Source of the DNA: Corticibacter populi
GTDB lineage: Bacteria > Pseudomonadota > Gammaproteobacteria > Burkholderiales > Burkholderiaceae_C
Direction: 5' to 3'
NCBI RefSeq assembly: GCF_004217315.1
Contig: NZ_SGWR01000003.1
Coordinates: 558,001-622,000, forward strand
DNA: 64,000 nt
Part shown: positions 25,668 to 35,312 of the stretch, piece by piece
Position numbering within the stretch: the stretch's first letter is position 1
Layout: each line of letters begins with the position of its first letter
Notes under the pieces: model-generated
What the model was told of the DNA's origin: nothing
The model's database searches: none
Seen by the model: the letters and a program-made list of their open reading frames with translations, nothing else
Made by a program: the position numbers and the translations under genes

Positions 25668-26102
25668 TCAATACAGGCCAAACAGTTTGGCGCCGAGGAC
25701 GACCGTCAGGCCCAGGCTGATGGCGAACGAAGCCAGCGCCGAACTGCGTCCGGTCTGCTTGTTGACGGCGTGGTGATCGATGTCCAGCCACAGAAAGCGC
25801 AGGCCGGCGCAAATGTGGTGCAAGTAGGCCCAGATCAGCACCAGCGCGCCCAGCTTGACCAGAAAGCCCGGGAAGATCCACAGCCCCTCGCGGAAGATGC
25901 TGGTGAGCTCGGCGTGGCTTTGTGGCGAGGCCAGCGAGCGGTCGAACATCCACAGCACGAATGGCAGCAGGACGAACATGATGACACCGCTGATGCGGTG
26001 CAGGATCGAGAGGATGGCTGCCGGAGGCATGCGGTAGCCGCGCACATCGTTGAGGAGGTGGATGTTGCGGAACTCTGGCCGTTTCTTTGCGACTTCATTC
26101 AT
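25668..26102 (-). CDS. sdhC: Succinate dehydrogenase cytochrome b556 subunit SdhC
   Basis: A 144-residue membrane protein with three helices. It has the family motifs RPEFRNIHLLN, ILHRISGV (HRxSG) and LHHICAGLRFLWLDIDH with the heme histidine. First gene of the sdhCDAB part. Its promoter should lie in the 170 bp gap after gntR, where a -10-like TAAAAT is seen on the minus strand (26163-26168); no good -35 box accompanies it, which suggests control by an activator. Confidence 0.95.
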   Translation of the reverse strand: MNEVAKKRPEFRNIHLLNDVRGYRMPPAAILSILHRISGVIMFVLLPFVLWMFDRSLASPQSHAELTSIFREGLWIFPGFLVKLGALVLIWAYLHHICAGLRFLWLDIDHHAVNKQTGRSSALASFAISLGLTVVLGAKLFGLY

Positions 26103-26272
26103 GGGAGTGTTGTGCTTTCTGAGGCTGGGGGCTGGATACTTTCGATCAGGACAAACGACCGGATTTTAGTCGCAAGCTCGGCGAATGTGCCGGGGGCGGC
26201 CCGACATTGGCTCCAAATGCTGTCCGTGCCGGGGCGACCCGGGTTCAGGAAGACGCGCCGCGGACGATATAT

Positions 26273-27070
26273 CTAGTTGATTTCATTGTGGTAGTGATGG
26301 GTGTCGGTGCGGTAGACGCCGCGCCGCACCTCCATCGGGACATCGTTGTAGGTATAGGTGGTGCGCTCGACGCTCAGGAGCGGCGTCCCGACCGCGACTT
26401 GCAGCAATGCCGCAGTGGCTTCATCGGCACAGGCAATGGCCTTGAGCTTCTCGTTGGCGCGGATCATGCGCACGCCGTATTCCTTCTCCAGCAAGGCGTA
26501 GGTGGGCCCCTGGTAGTCGGTGATCTGGGCGGCGCTGATGCCCTTGAAAGCATGGGCGGGCAGCCAGATGTCCTCGAGCACCGTGGGCGTGCCCTGCATT
26601 GACAGCGTGCGGCGGATGTGGATGACGGCATCGCCGCTGCGCAGCGCCAGTTGCTGGGCCATCTCGGCATTGGCGCGCAACCGCCGGCAGTGCAGGATGT
26701 GGCGCTGGGCCGGACCTTCCTCGTCGAGCCCGCCGGCGTCCGGGCGCAGCCGCAGGAAGCGGTACTGCACATGCCGTTCGGTGTGGGTGGCAACGAAGGT
26801 GCCCTTGCCCTGTTTGCGCACCAGCAGGTGCTCGGCGGCCAACTCGTCGATGGCCTTGCGCACCGTGCCCTGGCTGACGCGCAACTGCTGCGCCAGCTCC
26901 ATTTCGCTGGGAATGGCTTCGCCCGGCTGCCACTGGCCCGATTGCAGGCTTTGCAGCAGCAGCCCCTTGATCTGGCGATACAGCGGGCTGAAGGCGGGCA
27001 CGGCCAGCGGCGCGCTGGTGCCATTGCTGGCGTCTTCGATGGATTTGCTGATTCCGGGGGCTTCGGCCAT
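26273..27070 (-). CDS. GntR-family regulator (HutC/UTRA type), probable TCA regulator
   Basis: The 265-residue protein has a winged helix (YRQIKGLLLQSLQSGQWQPG, then PSEMELAQQLRVSQGTVRKA) and a UTRA effector domain (IHIRRTLSMQGTPTVLEDIW and YALLEKEYGVRMIRANEKLK). Placed directly before sdhC and opposite mdh, it most likely senses a TCA-cycle-related compound and controls one or both units. That is an inference from position. The same gene order is common in Burkholderiales. Confidence 0.9.
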   Translation of the reverse strand: MAEAPGISKSIEDASNGTSAPLAVPAFSPLYRQIKGLLLQSLQSGQWQPGEAIPSEMELAQQLRVSQGTVRKAIDELAAEHLLVRKQGKGTFVATHTERHVQYRFLRLRPDAGGLDEEGPAQRHILHCRRLRANAEMAQQLALRSGDAVIHIRRTLSMQGTPTVLEDIWLPAHAFKGISAAQITDYQGPTYALLEKEYGVRMIRANEKLKAIACADEATAALLQVAVGTPLLSVERTTYTYNDVPMEVRRGVYRTDTHHYHNEIN

Positions 27071-27239
27071 GGTGCGGGGGCGGCGGCCACATCAAACGTG
27101 GCGGCCTGACGAGATCGGTTGTGGAGCGGGTGTTGTGGCCGGCAATGGATGGAGGAGGGGTGCCTGGCAGGCAGTTGAATCTGCGCGCAGCACGTCACAA
27201 TGTCGGCGATTCTAAGGAATCGGCAAGGGGAAAGCAACA

Positions 27240-27251
27240 TCTTATATAAGA
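27240..27251. promoter_or_regulatory. 12-bp perfect palindrome in the gntR-mdh control region
   Basis: TCTTATATAAGA is a perfect palindrome in an otherwise GC-rich area. It is followed by further half-sites (ATAAGACATAAGACA, 27247-27261) and lies 11 bp before the -35 box of the mdh promoter. GntR-type regulators bind such short palindromes, so it is a good candidate operator of the adjacent regulator. Confidence 0.55.
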
Positions 27252-27262
27252 CATAAGACAAG

Positions 27263-27291
27263 TTGGCGTCGTGGAAAAAACCGAGTAGAAT
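27263..27291 (+). promoter_or_regulatory. Probable sigma-70 promoter of mdh
   Basis: TTGGCG (27263-27268) and TAGAAT (27286-27291) with an ideal 17-bp spacer. It would give a leader of about 145 nt before the mdh start at 27444. Confidence 0.6.
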
Positions 27292-27443
27292 GCGCGACCG
27301 GTTTCCCCTCAAGCGCTTGCCAGCCGTGGTGGCGAGTTGCGGTCGCATTGGGCAGCGCCTTCAGGCCAGTCTGGCGGTGGCGTCCGAACGATCCGGTGCA
27401 AGCGTTCATGTTTCTTTCATCTCAATCCTTTGTGGAGATCCCT

Positions 27444-28430
<987 letters not shown>

Positions 28431-28440
28431 GACATGCAGC

Positions 28441-28465
28441 CGGGGCGCCGCTGGCGCCCCGTTTT
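28441..28465 (+). terminator. Rho-independent terminator after mdh
   Basis: Stem GGGGCGCC/GGCGCCCC (28442-28449 with 28453-28460), 3-nt loop, followed by GTTTTG. The short T run makes partial read-through into the next gene possible. Confidence 0.75.
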
Positions 28466-28524
28466 GCAATGGCCTCTCAACCCCTGCCGCCCCAGTAGCT
28501 GTCTTTCTGCCCACCATCGCCACC

Positions 28525-29529
28525 ATGTCGTTCGCCAGTGACCATCCCCGAGCCGTGCTGCTGGGCGCGCAGGCCGCTGCCATGGTGCTGCCGGTGTGCG
28601 ACCACTACAGTGGCGTGCCGGCACGCATGGAAAAAAGCCTGCGCCTGCAGGCCGAGCTGGCCGAGGAGTTCGGTGGCACCTGCATGTTCGACGTCACGCT
28701 CGACTGCGAGGACGGCGCGCCGGTTGGTGGCGAGCATGCGCACGCGCAGGCAGTGGCCGCACTGGCCCGCCAGGCGCGGCCAGGCATGCGGGTGGCGGTG
28801 CGTGTGCATGCCCCGGGCCATGTCGCCTTCGAGGACGATGTGGCAACCATCGTCGGCGAAGCCGCCGCGCACTTGTGCCATGTGATGGTGCCCAAGGTGG
28901 AGGGGCCGGACGACGTGACACGGGCAGCACAGCTGGTGGATCAGGCTGGCGGCCAGGCACTGCCGCTGCATGTGCTGATCGAGTCGCCGCTGGCAGTGCA
29001 CCATGCCTTCGAGATCGCAGCGCACCCGCGGGTGCAGTCGCTCAGTTTCGGGTTGATGGATTTCGTCTCGGCCCATGGCGGCGCCATTGATGCCGAGGCC
29101 ATGGACTCGCAAGGGCAGTTCCAGCACCCGATGGTGCTGCGCGCGAAGCTCGCGCTGGCAGCGGCATGCCATGCCCATGGCAAGACGCCTTCGCATTGCG
29201 TGGTTACCGAGTTTGCCGATCCGCAGGCGATACGCCATGCCGCGCAGCAGGCCCGGCAGTTGAGCTATACCCGCATGTGGAGCATTCACCCGGCGCAGAT
29301 CCGGCCCATTCTCGCGGCTTTTGCGCCACGGCAACAGGCCATTGACGAGGCGGTGCAAATCATCGAAGCTGCCCATGCGGCACAATGGGCGCCCATCAGT
29401 TTTCAGGGGGTGCTGCACGATCGTGCCAGCTACCGTTATTACTGGCAGGTGCTCGAGCGGGCCTGGCGTACGGGCCAGCCGCTGCCAACGCTGGTGCGGC
29501 ACTGGTTGAACGATTCGCCCGCTCCCTGA
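28525..29529 (+). CDS. CitE-like CoA ester lyase (HpcH/HpaI aldolase family)
   Basis: The 334-residue protein belongs to the citrate lyase beta-subunit-like family, which cleaves or forms C-C bonds in (S)-citramalyl-, malyl- or similar CoA thioesters. Seen here are FDVTLDCEDGAPVGG (acidic metal/substrate residues), MRVAVRVHAPGH, VMVPKVEGPDDV, and LPLHVLIESPLAVHHAFEIA. No citDEF partners are present, so it is not part of citrate lyase. Its place between mdh and acnB suggests a link to C4/C5 CoA metabolism, for example malyl-CoA or citramalyl-CoA cleavage. The exact substrate cannot be read from the sequence. Confidence 0.85.
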   Translation: MSFASDHPRAVLLGAQAAAMVLPVCDHYSGVPARMEKSLRLQAELAEEFGGTCMFDVTLDCEDGAPVGGEHAHAQAVAALARQARPGMRVAVRVHAPGHVAFEDDVATIVGEAAAHLCHVMVPKVEGPDDVTRAAQLVDQAGGQALPLHVLIESPLAVHHAFEIAAHPRVQSLSFGLMDFVSAHGGAIDAEAMDSQGQFQHPMVLRAKLALAAACHAHGKTPSHCVVTEFADPQAIRHAAQQARQLSYTRMWSIHPAQIRPILAAFAPRQQAIDEAVQIIEAAHAAQWAPISFQGVLHDRASYRYYWQVLERAWRTGQPLPTLVRHWLNDSPAP

Positions 29530-29576
29530 ATCCGATGGACGGAACACCGCGTTTTACCCCCCACAGCAGGACTCAT

Positions 29577-30224
29577 ATGCGATTTGGTACTGGCATCCCC
29601 GCAATCACACTTCTGGCACTGGCCCTGACAGGCTGCGACTCCTCGTCGCTGCTGGCCTTCACCCGCAAGACGGACGACCCCGTCATCACCACGCAGGCCG
29701 CGGCCGAGCCCCAGGCCCCCGCACTGGTGCAGGCGCCGCCGCAGGCCACTTCCGCGACCGCCGATACGGCGCTGGCTGCCGCGCAGACCCGTCAGCTTAC
29801 CGGTGTCGATTACGTCATCAGCAAAGTGCAGCTGGGGCGCTTCCCCTGCAGCGGCAATACCCATGTGACGGTGAGCGTCGACCCCGACAACGCGCGCGAA
29901 TTCCTGCTTGAAGGGCAGGGCTTCAAATACCGCATGAAGCCGGTGACCACCACCACCGGAGCGATTCGCCTCGAAGACGCCGATGGCGGTGTGATCTGGC
30001 TGCAGGTGGCCACCAAGTCCATGCTGATGAACCAGAAGGTCGGCAAGCGCTTGGCCGATGCCTGCGTCAGTCCGCAGCAGACGGCTTTCAATGAAGCTTA
30101 TCAGCCGCCGGTTGTCGCGCCGGTGGCACAGACCGCGCCGGTGACTACGGCCACCAAGGCAGCGCCGAAGAAGGCCAGCAAGGCGGCTGCCACCACCAGG
30201 GCCGCTGCTGCCAAGAAGAAATGA
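29577..30224 (+). CDS. Lipoprotein of unknown function
   Basis: The 215-residue product begins MRFGTGIPAITLLALALTGC, a signal peptide with lipobox ALTGC. AGGA lies before the ATG at 29577. After a Pro/Ala-rich linker there is a compact middle domain (VDYVISKVQLGRFPCSGNTH to QKVGKRLADACVSPQQTAFN) with two cysteines, then a Lys/Ala-rich tail ending in repeated AAAKKK-type sequence. I do not recognise the family. It lies between the CitE-like gene (47 bp) and acnB (132 bp), in the same direction. Confidence 0.75.
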   Translation: MRFGTGIPAITLLALALTGCDSSSLLAFTRKTDDPVITTQAAAEPQAPALVQAPPQATSATADTALAAAQTRQLTGVDYVISKVQLGRFPCSGNTHVTVSVDPDNAREFLLEGQGFKYRMKPVTTTTGAIRLEDADGGVIWLQVATKSMLMNQKVGKRLADACVSPQQTAFNEAYQPPVVAPVAQTAPVTTATKAAPKKASKAAATTRAAAAKKK

Positions 30225-30356
30225 TGGAAGTCCAGTTGCTGCCGCGTGTTCGCATGCCGGTGGCAGCTGGCCACCAGTGTGCCTGCCGGAATCAGCCGCG
30301 GCATGGCGCACCGTGTTAGACCCCACTGACTGTCCATAAGCCCCCCGGAGAAAACT

Positions 30357-32948
30357 ATGCTGACTGAATACCGCCAACATGTTCAAGAGCGCGCTGCGCT
30401 GGGCATCCCGCCGCTGCCGCTCAACGCTCAGCAGACCGCCGAGCTGATCGAGCTGATCAAGAGTCCGCCTGCCGGAGAGGATGCGTTCCTGCTCGACCTG
30501 CTCACGCACCGCGTGCCGCCAGGGGTGGACGATGCCGCCAAGGTCAAGGCCAGCTTCCTGGCCGCCGTGGCGCATGGCGACATTCAGGTCGGTCTGATCT
30601 CCAAGGCCAAGGCCACCGAGCTGCTGGGCACCATGGTGGGCGGCTACAACGTCCATCCGCTCATCGAGCTGCTCGATGACGCCGAGGTTGCCGGCGTGGC
30701 CGCCGAGGCGTTGAAGAAGACGCTGCTGATGTTCGACTTCTTCAACGACGTGGCAGCCAAGGCCAAGGCCGGCAATGCCAAGGCGCAGGAAGTGCTCAAG
30801 AGCTGGGCCGATGCCGAGTGGTTCACCAGCCGCCCGAAGGTGGCCGAGAAGATTACCGTCACCGTCTTCAAGGTGCCTGGCGAAACCAATACCGACGACC
30901 TCTCGCCCGCGCCCGATGCCTGGAGCCGTCCGGACATCCCGCTGCACTACCTGGCGATGCTCAAGAACACCCGTCCCGATGCGGCCTTCAAGCCCGAGGA
31001 GGACGGCAAGCGCGGCCCGATCCAGTTCATCGATGATCTGAAGAAAAAGGGACATCTGGTGGCCTACGTGGGCGACGTGGTCGGCACCGGCTCCTCGCGC
31101 AAGTCCGCCACCAACTCGGTGATCTGGGCCACTGGCGCCGACATCCCCTTCGTGCCGAACAAACGCTTCGGCGGCGTGACGCTGGGCGGCAAGATCGCGC
31201 CGATCTTCTTCAACACGCAGGAAGACTCGGGTTCGCTGCCGATCGAGGTCGACGTCTCCAAGATGGAGATGGGCGACGTCATCGACATCTTCCCCTATGA
31301 AGGCAAGATCGAGAAGAACGGCGAGCAGATTGCCGACTTCCAGCTCAAGAGCGAAGTCATCCTCGACGAAGTGCAGGCCGGTGGCCGCATCAACCTGATC
31401 ATCGGCCGTTCGCTCACCGCCAAGGCGCGCGAGGAACTGGGCCTGCCCGCTTCGACCGAATTCCGCCTGCCCAAGCCGCCCGCCGAATCCACGGCCGGCT
31501 TCACGCTGGCGCAGAAGATGGTCGGTCGCGCCTGCGGTCTGCCTGAAGGCCAGGGCATTCGCCCCGGTACCTACTGCGAGCCGCGCATGACCACCGTGGG
31601 TTCCCAGGACACCACCGGCCCGATGACGCGCGATGAGCTGAAAGACCTGGCTTGCCTGGGCTTCTCGGCCGACATGGTGATGCAGTCCTTCTGCCACACC
31701 GCCGCGTATCCCAAGCCCGTGGACGTGCGCACGCACCGTGAGCTGCCGGCCTTCATCTCCAACCGTGGCGGCGTGGCGCTGCGCCCGGGCGACGGTGTGA
31801 TCCACAGCTGGCTCAACCGCCTGCTGCTGCCGGATACCGTGGGTACGGGCGGCGACAGCCACACGCGCTTTCCGATCGGCATCAGCTTCCCGGCCGGCTC
31901 GGGCCTGGTGGCTTTCGGCGCGGCCACCGGCGTGATGCCGCTGGACATGCCTGAATCCGTGCTGGTGCGCTTCAAGGGCGAACTGCAGCCGGGCGTGACG
32001 CTGCGCGATCTGGTGCACGCCATTCCGCTGTACGCCATCAAGGCCGGTCTGCTCACGGTGGCCAAGGCTGGCAAGAAGAACATCTTCTCGGGCCGCGTGC
32101 TGGAAATCGAAGGCCTGCCGGATCTGAAGGTCGAACAGGCCTTCGAACTCTCGGACGCCTCGGCCGAACGCTCGGCCGCCGGTTGCACCATCAAGCTCAA
32201 CCCCGAGCCGATCAAGGAATACCTCACCAGCAACGTCGTGCTGATGAAAAACATGATCGCCGATGGCTATGCCGACGCGAAGACCCTGCAGCGCCGCATC
32301 GAGAAGGTGGAAGCCTGGCTGGCCAAGCCCGAACTGCTCGAAGCCGACAAGGATGCGGAGTACGCCGCCGTCATCGAGATCGACCTGGCCGACATCAAGG
32401 AGCCCATCGTCTGCTGCCCGAACGACCCGGACGATGCCAAGTTCCTCTCCGAAGTGGCCGGCACCAAGATCGACGAAGCCTTCATCGGCTCGTGCATGAC
32501 CAACATCGGCCACTTCCGCGCCGCGGCCAAGCTGCTGGGCGGCCAGCGCGACATCCCGGTCAAGCTGTGGGTCGCGCCGCCGACCAAGATGGACCAGAAC
32601 GAGCTGATCAAGGAAGGCCACTACAACGTGTTCGGCACCGCCGGCGCGCGCACCGAGATGCCGGGGTGCTCGCTGTGCATGGGCAACCAGGCGCAGGTGC
32701 GCGAAGGCGCGACGGTGATTTCCACGTCGACCCGCAACTTTCCGAACCGTCTGGGCAAGAACACCAACGTGTTCCTGGGCTCGGCCGAACTCGCAGCCAT
32801 CGCCTCGCGGTTGGGTTATCTGCCTACACCTGAGGAATACCTCAAGGAAATGGGTGTGATCGATGCCGACAAGACCAGCGTGTACCGTTACATGAACTTC
32901 GACCAGATCGAGGAGTATGCGGACGTCGCCAAGGGCGTGACAGCCTGA
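30357..32948 (+). CDS. acnB: Aconitate hydratase B (2-methylisocitrate dehydratase activity likely)
   Basis: Isomerises citrate to isocitrate. The 863-residue protein starts [20 protein letters not shown] and has the AcnB-specific HEAT-like N-terminal domain. The swivel domain comes first ([20 protein letters not shown]), as expected for AcnB rather than AcnA. The 4Fe-4S cysteines are in [19 protein letters not shown] and [14 protein letters not shown]. Length matches E. coli AcnB (865). A strong hairpin terminator lies 53 bp after the stop. Confidence 0.98.
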   Translation: MLTEYRQHVQERAALGIPPLPLNAQQTAELIELIKSPPAGEDAFLLDLLTHRVPPGVDDAAKVKASFLAAVAHGDIQVGLISKAKATELLGTMVGGYNVHPLIELLDDAEVAGVAAEALKKTLLMFDFFNDVAAKAKAGNAKAQEVLKSWADAEWFTSRPKVAEKITVTVFKVPGETNTDDLSPAPDAWSRPDIPLHYLAMLKNTRPDAAFKPEEDGKRGPIQFIDDLKKKGHLVAYVGDVVGTGSSRKSATNSVIWATGADIPFVPNKRFGGVTLGGKIAPIFFNTQEDSGSLPIEVDVSKMEMGDVIDIFPYEGKIEKNGEQIADFQLKSEVILDEVQAGGRINLIIGRSLTAKAREELGLPASTEFRLPKPPAESTAGFTLAQKMVGRACGLPEGQGIRPGTYCEPRMTTVGSQDTTGPMTRDELKDLACLGFSADMVMQSFCHTAAYPKPVDVRTHRELPAFISNRGGVALRPGDGVIHSWLNRLLLPDTVGTGGDSHTRFPIGISFPAGSGLVAFGAATGVMPLDMPESVLVRFKGELQPGVTLRDLVHAIPLYAIKAGLLTVAKAGKKNIFSGRVLEIEGLPDLKVEQAFELSDASAERSAAGCTIKLNPEPIKEYLTSNVVLMKNMIADGYADAKTLQRRIEKVEAWLAKPELLEADKDAEYAAVIEIDLADIKEPIVCCPNDPDDAKFLSEVAGTKIDEAFIGSCMTNIGHFRAAAKLLGGQRDIPVKLWVAPPTKMDQNELIKEGHYNVFGTAGARTEMPGCSLCMGNQAQVREGATVISTSTRNFPNRLGKNTNVFLGSAELAAIASRLGYLPTPEEYLKEMGVIDADKTSVYRYMNFDQIEEYADVAKGVTA

Positions 32949-33001
32949 ACCTGGTCGCCCAGGCAACTGGCCGCGGTGGAAGCGGCCGGGCTGCGGACAT
33001 G

Positions 33002-33031
33002 AAAAAGGCGCTGCGTCTGCAGCGCTTTTTC
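33002..33031 (+). terminator. Rho-independent terminator after acnB
   Basis: GCGCTGC (33008-33014) pairs with GCAGCGC (33019-33025) around a GTCT loop. The stem extends through A run/T run pairing (33003-33006 with 33027-33030). It could also serve the convergent gene on the other strand. Confidence 0.88.
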
Positions 33032-33110
33032 ATTGCCCGTCGTTGGTGCGTGTGTGGCAGGTTGAAGCCTCGGTGCGGCAGCCACCGAGGCTTAGCGCAC
33101 TTCAGGCGCT

Positions 33111-33722
33111 TCAGGTGCCGCTGGCGGGGGCTGCGGGAAGCTGGTCCGCAGGCGGTGCCGGTGGCCTGGGCGCGTCAGGGCGGTGGCCATCACCCTTTCT
33201 GTGCTCCTGGGGGCCGCGCGGGCCCTGGGGTGGGCGTGGCAGGGTCTCTGCATCGAAGATCTTTTGCTGCTCGGCCGTCAGGCTGGCGTAGAACGTCTTG
33301 GTGGCGGTATCGCGTTCGGCCTGGAGCTGGTCCATGCGCGCCTTGTGCGCATTGCGCAGGTCGATGCGCTCCGGTGTCGTCAGCTTGGCCAGGGACTGGG
33401 GGCCGCCATCCTGCGGCTTGGCATCGCCCTCGGCAGGGGCGGGCCTGGCAGGAGGGCGCATGGCTTGCTGCCAGGTCTGCCACGCACCCTCCTGGGCGCT
33501 GCTGAGCTGCAGCTTCTCCTTGAGGGCCGCGAGCCGGCGCTCACCGAAACGCGCATGGTCCGGTCCCTGGCGGGGGCCGCCATCGGCGCCGGGGCCCCGC
33601 GTCTCGTGGGGACGTGGCGATGATGATGGCTGCGCGTCATCAGCGGCAAATGTGGTGCCGGCAATGGCCAGCGCGAGGCTGCCCAGGATTGCAGCGTGCA
33701 GTCGGGTGGCTTTCAATGACAT
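33111..33722 (-). CDS. Periplasmic LTxxQ-motif protein, Spy/CpxP-like
   Basis: The 203-residue product has a signal peptide (MSLKATRLHAAILGSLALAI, cleavage near TTFAADD). A helical middle part carries the repeated LTxxQ family pattern (LQLSSAQEGAWQTWQQAM and TFYASLTAEQQKIFDAETLP), as in Spy and CpxP, periplasmic chaperones induced by envelope stress. Long Pro/Arg-rich linkers before and after are unusual for E. coli Spy. No two-component genes are adjacent. Confidence 0.82.
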   Translation of the reverse strand: MSLKATRLHAAILGSLALAIAGTTFAADDAQPSSSPRPHETRGPGADGGPRQGPDHARFGERRLAALKEKLQLSSAQEGAWQTWQQAMRPPARPAPAEGDAKPQDGGPQSLAKLTTPERIDLRNAHKARMDQLQAERDTATKTFYASLTAEQQKIFDAETLPRPPQGPRGPQEHRKGDGHRPDAPRPPAPPADQLPAAPASGT

Positions 33723-33901
33723 GGTGTCTCTCCTGTGGGTGGATCAAGGGGACACTGCAGGCCTTGGCGGCGCGGCAGTGACGGTGATGTCAGTATTGCC
33801 AGGCCATGTAAGCATTGCGCGGGGCGACGGTAAGCGGCGCGTAAACCTTTGTTGTCCTCCCGTAGGGGCCGCTCGGTTGGCAGGTTCGCCTGAGTGGCGG
33901 C

Positions 33902-35227
33902 CTATCCGGCCTTGCCTTGAGGGCGCGGCCTGCCCAACTGTTCGAGCCGGCCTTGCCACTGGGCGCGTTGGCGTGGCGTCAGGTCACGCGGGCGGGCGCG
34001 CAACTGGTCCAGCACCCAGCGGGCACGCGTCAGGTCGATCTGGCCGGTGCCGCGCCATTGCCTGGCGTGGTAGTCGGGCCGGTGCAGCATGGCGGCCAGC
34101 CAGGCCGCCTGGGCCGGGTTGAGATCAGCCGCGTCCACGCCAAAGTAGTGCTGCGCCGCGGCCTGGCCGCCGCACTGACCCTCGCCCCAGGGCACGCGCT
34201 GCAGGTATTGCTGCAGGATCCGTGCCTTGCCCAGGCTTTGCTCCATCTCCACCGCATACAGCAGTTCGCGGATCTTGCGCAGCGCCGTGCGGTCATCGCC
34301 GGTGAAGGCCAGCTTGGCCAATTGTTGCGTCAGGGTGCTGGCGCCGCGCAGGCGGCTGGGGCGTCCGTCTGCGCGCGCTTGCTGATTCTGGCGCAGGCTG
34401 TGCTGCCACTCGATCAGGTCGTAGCCCGGGTGCTCGAAGAAGCGCTGGTCTTCCGCGGCGATGACTGCGCGGGCCAGCAGTCCATCCGTAGCGATGGGCG
34501 GAGCGCCATCGGTCTGGCAGCGATGGGGGGCTTGCAGCAGCCTCCGGGTGTCCAAGCCGCTGACGGCAAAGCCGCTGAGTGCGGGATCAACGCTGAATGC
34601 GCCGGCCGGCCAGCGGGCCTGCGCATTCAGGGTGATGCTGCCTTCGATGTGTGCGTGGGCCAGTTCGGGAATGGCGCCGCCGAACAGCGCGAACGCCTCC
34701 TGCAGCGGCTGGTCCTGCAGGTGCAGTTCGACTTCGATCGCATGGGCGTCAAGCGTTCCTTGCCATTGGCCATGGATGCCGTTGGCGCGCCACTGGCCGC
34801 GCAGTTGCTCCACGGCGTCATGGCCTTGCCCCTGGGTTTGGCCGTGCAGCGAGACTTCCAGTTCAGGCAGTTCCAGGGGCGCGCTACCCAGGGCCGGCAG
34901 CAGCAGGCGGCAAGGCGCACAACGCAGTTGCTGGGCCTGCTGCGCGGCGTCCCAGCGGATGTGGAGCAGCCCGGCCGGGGTTTGCCATGTGCTGCCATCG
35001 AGCAGGCGACCGACGCCAGGCTGGCTGAGCAACCGCACTGCGGCGGCGATGCTCACGGGGGCATCGAAGCGCTGGTCGGCCAATCGCAAAAGAGGCAGTC
35101 TCAGTTGCCAGTCGCCGGGCTGCGGGTGCAGGTACCACAGCAGCCCGGTGGCCAGGGCCAGGCCACCGGCCAGCACCATGGCGGCGGCCATGGCCGTCCA
35201 GCGCAGGGCGTTCTTCAAGAGTGGCAT
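33902..35227 (-). CDS. GT51 peptidoglycan glycosyltransferase with long N-terminal extension
   Basis: The 441-residue protein has one N-terminal membrane anchor (about residues 10-32). It carries a GT51 domain in its second half with all key motifs: AAEDQRFFEHPG (catalytic Glu 259), GASTLTQQLAK (295-305), and RKIRELLYAVEMEQSLGKAR then ILQQYLQRVPWGEG. These enzymes polymerise lipid II into glycan strands. There is no transpeptidase domain, so it is monofunctional, but it is almost twice the length of MtgA (about 240). Roughly 210 residues between anchor and catalytic part form a periplasmic, beta-rich-looking domain I do not recognise. It is the third gene after the PEP-CTERM protein and exosortase, 85 bp behind the latter, so it is probably in their operon. 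Confidence 0.88.
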   Translation of the reverse strand: MPLLKNALRWTAMAAAMVLAGGLALATGLLWYLHPQPGDWQLRLPLLRLADQRFDAPVSIAAAVRLLSQPGVGRLLDGSTWQTPAGLLHIRWDAAQQAQQLRCAPCRLLLPALGSAPLELPELEVSLHGQTQGQGHDAVEQLRGQWRANGIHGQWQGTLDAHAIEVELHLQDQPLQEAFALFGGAIPELAHAHIEGSITLNAQARWPAGAFSVDPALSGFAVSGLDTRRLLQAPHRCQTDGAPPIATDGLLARAVIAAEDQRFFEHPGYDLIEWQHSLRQNQQARADGRPSRLRGASTLTQQLAKLAFTGDDRTALRKIRELLYAVEMEQSLGKARILQQYLQRVPWGEGQCGGQAAAQHYFGVDAADLNPAQAAWLAAMLHRPDYHARQWRGTGQIDLTRARWVLDQLRARPRDLTPRQRAQWQGRLEQLGRPRPQGKAG

Positions 35228-35312
35228 TGGGGGAATCTGTCCATGGTCTTTTTGGTGGGCTGCGTCGTACGTCGGGTCTATGGCATGCGCGCAGCCGCTG
35301 TTTCACGTGCGC

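Noticed and set aside
30357-32948. Reading acnB as AcnD or AcnA of the methylcitrate cycle
   Set aside because: The swivel-first domain order and N-terminal HEAT-like region are specific to AcnB; no prp genes are present.
29439-32966. A very long open frame (over 1100 codons) antisense to acnB and its upstream genes
   Set aside because: It is the complement of strongly GC-biased genes with clear homology (AcnB, the lipoprotein, the CitE-like end). Its translation is rich in His/Gln/Gly and low in family-like motifs, as expected for a shadow.
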